From: Asaia bogorensis
GTDB lineage: Bacteria; Pseudomonadota; Alphaproteobacteria; Acetobacterales; Acetobacteraceae
Length of the DNA: 10,622 bases
NCBI GenBank assembly: GCA_945886995.1
Contig: CAMCZJ010000101.1
Location: forward strand, 1-10,622
Direction: 5' to 3'
A program made the translations under genes and the position numbers. Under the pieces are notes generated by a model. That model had not been told where the DNA came from and searched no databases. It saw only the letters and a list, made by a program, of their open reading frames with translations. Shown in pieces: positions 5,495 through 10,622 of this stretch (position 1 is the first letter of the stretch; each line of letters starts with the position of its first letter).

Positions 5495-8065
5495 ATGCTT
5501 CATTTCGCGCGCTGGAAACAGGCTGTCATTCTTGGCGTTTGTCTGCTCGGGGTCCTGCTTTGCCTGCCAAATCTCATGCCGCGTTCGGCTTTTCCATCCT
5601 GGATGGAACCGCGCCAGATCAGCCTTGGGCTGGATTTGCGCGGCGGGTCCTATCTGCTGCTGGAAGTGGATTTGAACACCGTTGTGCGGGAAAGGCTCGA
5701 ATCCGTAGTGGATGGCGTGCGCGGCAAGCTCCGCACCGCGAATATCCGCTATGTGAATCTGGCCGCCGATGGGCCGAACCGCCGCATGGGCTTTCGCGTG
5801 CTGGACCCGGCGCAGGCCAGCGCGGCGGCGGCGGCTTTGCGTGAATTGGCCGAACCCGTGACACTCCCCACCGGCCAGAATGTCCCGGATATTGAGGTCT
5901 CAACCGCCCCTGACGGCACGGTCACGGCCATGCTCAGTGAAGCAGGGCTCCGCGCCAAGGCGAGTGCGGCGGTGGAGCAATCCATCGAAATCATCCGCCG
6001 CCGCGTGGATGAAACCGGTGTCGCGGAAGCGCTGATCGCGCGCCAAGGCCAAGCACGTATTCTGGTGACCCTGCCCGGCGTGGAAGACCCCAATCGCATC
6101 AAGGATTTGCTGGGGCGCACCGCGCGCATGACTTTCCATCTGGTGGATGAAAGCGCCAATCTGGCCGGCAGCCCGCCCCCTGGCGTGATGTTCCTGCCGA
6201 GCGAGCGCGCCGGCGAACGCGTAGCGGTGCGCCGCAGCGTAGCGGTGGACGGTAAGAATTTAACCAATGCCCGCGCCGGGCAGGATTCGCGCACCGGCGA
6301 GTGGGTGGTCAATTTCACCTTTGACGGCACTGGCACCAGGCGCTTTGCCGATATCACCCGCGCCAATGTCGGACGCCCCTTCGCCATTGTGCTGGATGAC
6401 AAGGTGATCAGCGCCCCCGTGATCCGCGAACCCATCACCGGCGGCCAGGGGCAGATCAGCGGGTCCTTTAGCGTGCGCACGGCGAATGACCTTGCCGTGC
6501 TGCTGCGCGCCGGCGCGCTGCCCGCGCCGCTGACGATTGTGGAAGAACGCACTGTCGGGCCCGAGCTGGGCGCGGATGCGATTCGCGCGGGCATGATCTC
6601 GCTCGCGGTCGGGACGCTTTTCGTGTTCCTTTATATGGGCTTTGCCTATGGCGTTTTGGGCTGGTTCGCCAATATCGCGCTTGCCTTCAATATCGTGCTG
6701 CTGATGGCGGGGCTTTCCGTTCTGGAAGCAACACTGACACTGCCCGGCATTGCCGGGATTGTGCTGACGCTGGGCACCGCGCTGGACGCGAATATCCTGA
6801 TCAATGAACGCATCAGGGAAGAGGTGAAAAACGGCCGATCGCCGATCAATGCGTTAGAAGCGGGCTATACCAAAGCATCAGGCACCATTCTCGATTCCAA
6901 CCTGACAAACCTTATTGCCATGGCCTGTTTGTATGGTTTTGGTTCTGGCCCGGTGAAGGGTTTTGCCGTCACGGTCGCCATCGGCACCATTGTGCAGATG
7001 TGGACCGCGACAGTGCTGACGCGACTTTTTGCTTCCTGGTGGTATCGCCGGACACGCCCCAAGGAATTGCCCGTATTCCAACGCCCAGGGCTTTCCCTGC
7101 TGGAACGCCTGCGCCGCCCGCTTTTCCGCATTTTCCCCGATGGTACGCGCATTCCTTTCATGCGCGGCGCCAAGATGGGGCTGATTATCTCGGCAGTTCT
7201 TTCAACATTGTCGGTGGCCATTGCCTTCCACCCAGGGCTCGAGAAAGGGATTGATTTCAAGGGCGGGGTGGAGATGGAAATCCGCACGCCCGGCCCTGGT
7301 GACATTGGCGTGCTCCGCGGCGCTGTGGGCGGGCTTGGGCTTGGCGATGCGACGCTTTTGCAATTTGGCGATCCCGCCACTTTTGCGCTGCGCCTGCCTG
7401 CGCAAGGTGATGAAGGCGGCGTGCAAAGGGCCGTTACTGCGGTGCGAGAAGCTTTGGAAAAAGCCGCCCCCGGCACGCGCATCCTGCGCGTGGAAGCGGT
7501 TGGTAATCGCATTTCGGATGAGCTATTCATCGGCGGGATGATGGCGCTTGGCCTGAGCTTCCTTGCCATGCTGATCTATATCTGGATCAGGTTTGAATGG
7601 CAGTTCGGCATCGCCGCCATCACCACGCTGATATTGGATGCAACAAAAACCATCGGCTTCATGGTGTTGTTCGGTATTGAGTTCAATCTGACCACCGTCG
7701 CCGCGATCCTGACCATCATCGGCTTTTCGGCCAATGACAAGGTGGTTGTGTTTGACCGCATGCGGGAGAATTTGCGCAAATTCAAAGCCATGCCGCTAGA
7801 GCAATTGGTGGATCTTTCGATCAATGAGACGATGAACCGCTCACTCGGCACTTCCATGACCTTGCTGCTTTCAGCACTTCCTTTGGCGCTGTTCGGCGGT
7901 GATACGCTCTCGGGCTTTGCCTGGGTGATGGTGGTCGGCATTGTGATTTCTGCGGGCTCTTCGGTGTTCATCGCCGCCCCCATCGTGCTGTTCACCGGGC
8001 GCAATCGGCTCCGCATGCCGGATGCGGCGCCTCCCGGCAGGGCAGAGGCCACTGCCCCCAGATAA
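5495..8065 (+). CDS. secDF: Protein translocase subunit SecDF (fused SecD and SecF)
   Basis: This inner-membrane RND-type protein uses the proton gradient to help pull secreted proteins through SecYEG from the periplasmic side. At 856 residues it joins SecD and SecF, which are separate genes in E. coli. SecD part: a first membrane helix (about 9-28), the LGLDLRGG signature (44-51), a large periplasmic domain, then a helix bundle (about 366-525) with the proton-path motif LDANILINERIRE (430-442, D431). SecF part (from about 550): a helix, GIDFKGG (585-591), a periplasmic domain, and a second bundle (about 680-845) with FSANDKVVVFDRMRE (744-758). The ATG at 5495 (MLHFARWK) matches the usual SecD start and has AGGGG upstream; an in-frame TTG at 5459 would add 12 hydrophilic residues. 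No yajC is adjacent. Confidence 0.97.
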   Translation: MLHFARWKQAVILGVCLLGVLLCLPNLMPRSAFPSWMEPRQISLGLDLRGGSYLLLEVDLNTVVRERLESVVDGVRGKLRTANIRYVNLAADGPNRRMGFRVLDPAQASAAAAALRELAEPVTLPTGQNVPDIEVSTAPDGTVTAMLSEAGLRAKASAAVEQSIEIIRRRVDETGVAEALIARQGQARILVTLPGVEDPNRIKDLLGRTARMTFHLVDESANLAGSPPPGVMFLPSERAGERVAVRRSVAVDGKNLTNARAGQDSRTGEWVVNFTFDGTGTRRFADITRANVGRPFAIVLDDKVISAPVIREPITGGQGQISGSFSVRTANDLAVLLRAGALPAPLTIVEERTVGPELGADAIRAGMISLAVGTLFVFLYMGFAYGVLGWFANIALAFNIVLLMAGLSVLEATLTLPGIAGIVLTLGTALDANILINERIREEVKNGRSPINALEAGYTKASGTILDSNLTNLIAMACLYGFGSGPVKGFAVTVAIGTIVQMWTATVLTRLFASWWYRRTRPKELPVFQRPGLSLLERLRRPLFRIFPDGTRIPFMRGAKMGLIISAVLSTLSVAIAFHPGLEKGIDFKGGVEMEIRTPGPGDIGVLRGAVGGLGLGDATLLQFGDPATFALRLPAQGDEGGVQRAVTAVREALEKAAPGTRILRVEAVGNRISDELFIGGMMALGLSFLAMLIYIWIRFEWQFGIAAITTLILDATKTIGFMVLFGIEFNLTTVAAILTIIGFSANDKVVVFDRMRENLRKFKAMPLEQLVDLSINETMNRSLGTSMTLLLSALPLALFGGDTLSGFAWVMVVGIVISAGSSVFIAAPIVLFTGRNRLRMPDAAPPGRAEATAPR

Positions 8066-8143
8066 AGGCCAATTCCCAGGCGCCGGAATGCTGTTACAAT
8101 CCCCTCAACTTGAGCTTTTCAAGCCAAGAGATTGGGGCGCGTA

Positions 8144-8995
8144 ATGGGGCGCAAAGCCAGATCGCTTCAGGGCAAGGTGGCAAACCACCCGGTGCCGCGC
8201 GCGTCAAAAGATGCGCAGGAGGATCCAGCGCAAGAATTACGCGCTGCTCTTTCTGAGCGGATACTCTTGCTGCGCTACCAGCCCATCATCCGCCTTCGCG
8301 ATGGCCATGTCGCCGCCCTTGAAGGCCTGCTCCGCTGGCCGCGCGATGATAGTCTCCTATCCGCTTCAGCCTTTGTGCCGCTCGCCGAAAAGCTTGGGCT
8401 TGCCTTGGACCTGACGCGGGCCATGCTGGAACGCCTGGCGCATGATTGGCATCGCACCGCCTCGCCGCAGGGCGGGCTTGCGGTGAATATGCCACTCAGT
8501 GTGCTGGTCCAGCCCGAAATTCCTTCCATCCTTGCACGCATGATCCGCCGCCGCGGCGCAAGGCGGGGGCCGCTTTTGCTTGAGTTAACCGAAACGGAGG
8601 CCATCCGGGACAGGCCCCGGCTCAGGCGGGCATTGCTGCATTTCAAGCGCCTCGGGGTACCGGTATTGCTGGATGATATTGTGCTTGGCGATCGCCGCTG
8701 GCGGCTTTCCGGCCTACCCTTTGCCGGGCTGAAGCTTGACCGCAGCCTGATTGAGGCATTGCCGCACCAGATGCGGGCACGCCATTTTCTGCGCGCTGTC
8801 TTGGCCGATTCCCGTGCCAAGGGGCGTTACGTTATTGCGGAGGGCGTTTCCAATGCCATGCTCCGCCGCATCACGCGCGCCTTGGGCGTAGATTTCGCCC
8901 AAGGTTATTTGCTCGGTCTGCCGGAACCACCGCGCGCCAAGCGCGGCGGCCAGACGCGCCTCAGCCCTGCCAAGCGCGGCGGTAGAGTGCCATAA
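8144..8995 (+). CDS. Single-domain EAL protein, c-di-GMP phosphodiesterase-like with altered loop 6
   Basis: This 283-residue protein is a stand-alone EAL domain after a basic, low-complexity 30-residue leader; no sensor or membrane segment is seen. Canonical EAL domains hydrolyse cyclic di-GMP to pGpG using Mg/Mn. Present here are the first Glu (E60, but the motif reads EGL, followed by LRW), N115 in AVNM, E147 in LELTE, the metal Asp pair D177/D178, K197 in LKLD, E233 in IAEGV and Q253 in QGYLLG. The usual DDFG(T/A)G loop-6 motif is replaced by DDIVLGDRRW (177-186), losing the Phe-Gly that supports catalysis and dimerisation, so activity is doubtful although metal ligands are kept. ATG at 8144 has GGGG six bases upstream; a TTG at 8132 is less likely. 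It follows secDF by 78 bp, in which a TACAAT (8095-8100) is a weak promoter candidate. Its last 35 bp overlap the opposite alcohol dehydrogenase. Confidence 0.9.
   Translation: MGRKARSLQGKVANHPVPRASKDAQEDPAQELRAALSERILLLRYQPIIRLRDGHVAALEGLLRWPRDDSLLSASAFVPLAEKLGLALDLTRAMLERLAHDWHRTASPQGGLAVNMPLSVLVQPEIPSILARMIRRRGARRGPLLLELTETEAIRDRPRLRRALLHFKRLGVPVLLDDIVLGDRRWRLSGLPFAGLKLDRSLIEALPHQMRARHFLRAVLADSRAKGRYVIAEGVSNAMLRRITRALGVDFAQGYLLGLPEPPRAKRGGQTRLSPAKRGGRVP
8936..8982 (+). repeat. 14-bp direct repeat at the EAL gene 3' end
   Basis: The 14-mer gccaagcgcggcgg occurs at 8936-8949 and again at 8969-8982, a 33-bp (11-codon) offset in the same frame. It encodes AKRGG twice in the EAL protein C-terminal tail (residues 265-269 and 276-280), beyond the folded domain. 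The second copy lies in the overlap with the alcohol dehydrogenase gene, where the other strand encodes that enzyme's last residues. A small tandem duplication is one explanation; chance in GC-rich sequence is another. Confidence 0.6.
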
Positions 8996-10130
8996 TCGCC
9001 TCGGCATCCGGCACTGCCGGGTTATTGGCCGGGCTGCCCGAAGCCAAAGCCTGCGCCGCCATGGTGGGCAGCAGCCCATCCCATTTCGCCGCATCAATGC
9101 CATAGGCCGCAGGCGTCGGCACCGCCAATTCGCGGTTGAGCGCGGAAAGCTCCTCAAGCAGTTTGGCCCCCGCGCTTTGGTCGCCCTCATCGCGGCCCGC
9201 CACGCCAATGGCGCGCGCCGCTTCGGCATACCGTGGCAATGCGGCATTGAGCGAATAGGCCGTCACAGCTGGTAGCAGCATGGCATTGGAAAGCCCATGC
9301 GGCACATGGAAATGCGCCCCGATTGGGCGTGACATGCCATGCACCAGCGCGACCGAGCTATTGCTGAAGGCAAGCCCGGCGAGCGTCGCGCCCTTCATCA
9401 TCGCTTCGCGCGCGGCAGCGTTTTTCGGGTCCTGATAAACGGTGCGGAGATTGGGGCCGATCAGGCGCATGGCGCGCAAAGCATATTCATCCGATTCCGG
9501 ATTGGCGCGGCGGGACACCAGGGCTTCCAGCGCATGGGTCAGGCTATCAATGCCCGTATCGGCGGTGGTGCGCGGCGGCACGCTGAAGGTCAATTCGTAA
9601 TCCACAATCGCGGCCAAGGGCAGCGCGCCCAGCCCCGCGATCAGCATCTTCTCATCGGTTTCGGTATCGGTGATGACGGTGAAGCGCGTGGCCTCACTGC
9701 CTGTGCCGGCGGTGGTCGGGATGCAGATCACGGGAAGCGCGGCCTTATTGGCTTGGGCCGGCACCTTGAAGTCGCGCATTTTGGCCCCGGCGGGAGCCGC
9801 GGCCAGGATGGTCATGGCCTTGGCGGTATCCATCGGGCTGCCACCGCCAAAACCGATCAGGCAATCATAATCGCTGTCCTGCATGGCAGCGACACCGGTG
9901 GCGATCACGGTATCGGTCGGGTCCGGCACGGTATCGCTGAAGACGCCGTAGCTGATGCCGGCGGCCTTCAACGGCGCCAGCAGTTTTTCGACCGTGCCGG
10001 AAGACACCATCCAAGGATCGGTCACGACCAGCGGGCGCGACAGGCCCAATTGTGCCAGCACCGCCGCCGCCTGGCCGATAGACCCTCCGCCCATCATCAG
10101 CAGGCGGGGTGAGACGAAGGAAGTCGTCAC
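8961..10130 (-). CDS. Iron-containing (group III) alcohol dehydrogenase
   Basis: This 389-residue protein has the full group III fold: an N-terminal dinucleotide-binding domain with GFGGGSPMDTAK (93-104) and PTTAGTGSE (138-146), then a helical metal domain. The four predicted Fe/Zn ligands are in place: D195 and H199 in GIDSLTHA, H264 in LVHGM, and H278 in VPHG. It should reduce an aldehyde or ketone, or oxidise the matching alcohol or hydroxy acid, with NAD(P). The substrate is not readable; related enzymes include butanol, 4-hydroxybutyrate and maleylacetate-type dehydrogenases. The start is a GTG overlapping the upstream mmsB-like TGA (GTGA), with an AAGGGGG site a few bases before, so the pair is probably translationally coupled. 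The 3' end overlaps the EAL gene's 3' end by 35 bp on the opposite strand. Confidence 0.95.
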   Translation of the reverse strand: MTTSFVSPRLLMMGGGSIGQAAAVLAQLGLSRPLVVTDPWMVSSGTVEKLLAPLKAAGISYGVFSDTVPDPTDTVIATGVAAMQDSDYDCLIGFGGGSPMDTAKAMTILAAAPAGAKMRDFKVPAQANKAALPVICIPTTAGTGSEATRFTVITDTETDEKMLIAGLGALPLAAIVDYELTFSVPPRTTADTGIDSLTHALEALVSRRANPESDEYALRAMRLIGPNLRTVYQDPKNAAAREAMMKGATLAGLAFSNSSVALVHGMSRPIGAHFHVPHGLSNAMLLPAVTAYSLNAALPRYAEAARAIGVAGRDEGDQSAGAKLLEELSALNRELAVPTPAAYGIDAAKWDGLLPTMAAQALASGSPANNPAVPDAEAIMALYRRAWQG

Positions 10131-10622
10131 TTCACGCCCCCTTCGCGGATCATGTTGATGATGCCGGAGAAATCCTTATCGCCGCCACCGCGTTCCAGAT
10201 ATTGCCGGAACAGGGCCAAGGCATGCGCCCCGATGGGGGAAGCCATGCCAGTTTGCTCCACCGCTTCCTGCGCGAGGCCGAGGTCCTTTGCCATCAGCGC
10301 TGCCGCGAAACCCGGCTTGTAATCCCGATTGGCGGGGCTGGCGGGCACCGGCCCCGGCACCGGGCAATAGCTGGAAAGCGCCCAGGAGTTGCTGGTGGAT
10401 GTGGAGCAGACATCAAACAGCGCCTGATGCGAAAGGCCAAGTTTTTCCGCAAGAACAAAGGCTTCAGAGGTAACGATCATAGTCGCTGCGAGCATCATAT
10501 TGTTGCACAGCTTCACCCCCTGCCCGGCGCCAGCGACCCCGCAATGAATGACATTACGCCCCATCTGCTTCAGGATCGGCTCGGCCCGAGAGAAATGTTC
10601 TGGCGTGCCGCCGACCATGAAG
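10127..10622 (-). CDS. mmsB: 3-hydroxyisobutyrate dehydrogenase-like protein, C-terminal part (5' end outside the window)
   Basis: The visible 164 residues (bases 10127-10621 on the minus strand, read from the right edge) are the C-terminal half of a beta-hydroxyacid dehydrogenase. The catalytic lysine motif is present as GAGQGVKLCNN (G-x-x-x-K-x-x-x-N). Specific likeness to MmsB, which oxidises 3-hydroxyisobutyrate to methylmalonate semialdehyde in valine breakdown, comes from the YCPVPGPVP stretch, the GFAAALMAKDLGLA block and a closing KDFSGIINMIRE. These match MmsB better than the glyoxylate or tartronate semialdehyde reductase branches, but the Rossmann half with cofactor motifs is off the window, so the name is a family-level call. 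Its stop overlaps the GTG start of the iron alcohol dehydrogenase, indicating an operon. An internal ATG at 10618 is not the start, since the frame continues past it to the edge. Confidence 0.9.
   Translation of the reverse strand, partial: FMVGGTPEHFSRAEPILKQMGRNVIHCGVAGAGQGVKLCNNMMLAATMIVTSEAFVLAEKLGLSHQALFDVCSTSTSNSWALSSYCPVPGPVPASPANRDYKPGFAAALMAKDLGLAQEAVEQTGMASPIGAHALALFRQYLERGGGDKDFSGIINMIREGGVK

Noticed and set aside
4411..5844. A 477-residue open frame on the plus strand opposite the Gfo/Idh/MocA gene and running into secDF
   Set aside because: It is rich in Arg, His, Gly and Pro without any recognisable motif, and it lies antisense to a gene with clear family signatures. Long antisense frames are normal in GC-rich DNA.
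8066..8143. Possible promoter or terminator between secDF and the EAL gene (TACAAT at 8095-8100; 5-bp stem cttga/tcaag at 8109-8123)
   Set aside because: No matching -35 box is found at the right distance, and the stem is too short, with no clean T-run after it. The evidence is too weak to list as a feature.
9339..10112. A 257-residue plus-strand open frame opposite the iron alcohol dehydrogenase
   Set aside because: Its composition is skewed to Gly, His, Arg and Ala with no motif. The minus strand carries all metal ligands of a known family.
1..10622. Mobile element, defence system, CRISPR, tRNA or rRNA
   Set aside because: Both strands were read for transposase or recombinase motifs, regularly spaced repeats and tRNA-like cloverleafs, and none was seen. 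Base composition appears uniform across the genes.

Overview
The window is a GC-rich (about 60% or more, judged by eye), densely packed chromosomal segment from a Gram-negative bacterium. Three features suggest an alphaproteobacterium, most likely of the Acetobacteraceae/Rhodospirillales type: the lipid A gene lpxB, a fused secDF gene, and a hairpin-forming intergenic repeat resembling ones I associate with that group. The taxon is an inference. No rRNA, tRNA, CRISPR array, insertion sequence or prophage gene is visible. Ten protein genes cover nearly all of the sequence, and two of them run off the edges.

Layout, left to right. (1) Plus strand, 1-2395: the 3' end of a GNAT acetyltransferase, a nitrilase-superfamily carbon-nitrogen hydrolase and lpxB. 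Each junction is a 4-base stop/start overlap, so the three are probably translationally coupled. (2) 2396-2504: a convergent gap holding a two-hairpin repeat that begins on the lpxB stop codon and may act as a terminator. (3) Minus strand, 5403-2505, transcribed right to left: a Gfo/Idh/MocA dehydrogenase, a ketopantoate-reductase-like protein and an SDR dehydrogenase, closely spaced (63 and 40 bp) and probably one operon. (4) 5404-5494: a short divergent promoter region. (5) Plus strand: secDF (protein-export motor), then a single-domain EAL protein with an altered loop-6 motif. (6) Minus strand, from the right edge to 8961: a 3-hydroxyisobutyrate dehydrogenase (mmsB-like, 5' end outside the window) overlapping an iron-containing alcohol dehydrogenase. 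The 3' end of the latter overlaps the 3' end of the EAL gene tail to tail.

How the genes relate. lpxB and secDF are envelope housekeeping genes. The Gfo/Idh/MocA protein carries a GHIERF segment that I associate with UDP-GlcNAc 3-dehydrogenases (GnnA), so it may also belong to lipid A synthesis, although no partner aminotransferase is present. The GNAT and hydrolase genes are an unfused version of the RimI-nitrilase (class 12) architecture. The remaining dehydrogenases look metabolic, and their substrates cannot be read from sequence. Most of the window is ordinary. The points most worth a second look are the GNAT/nitrilase/lpxB coupling, the GnnA-like gene near lpxB, the EAL protein lacking the DDFG motif, and the repeat at the lpxB stop.
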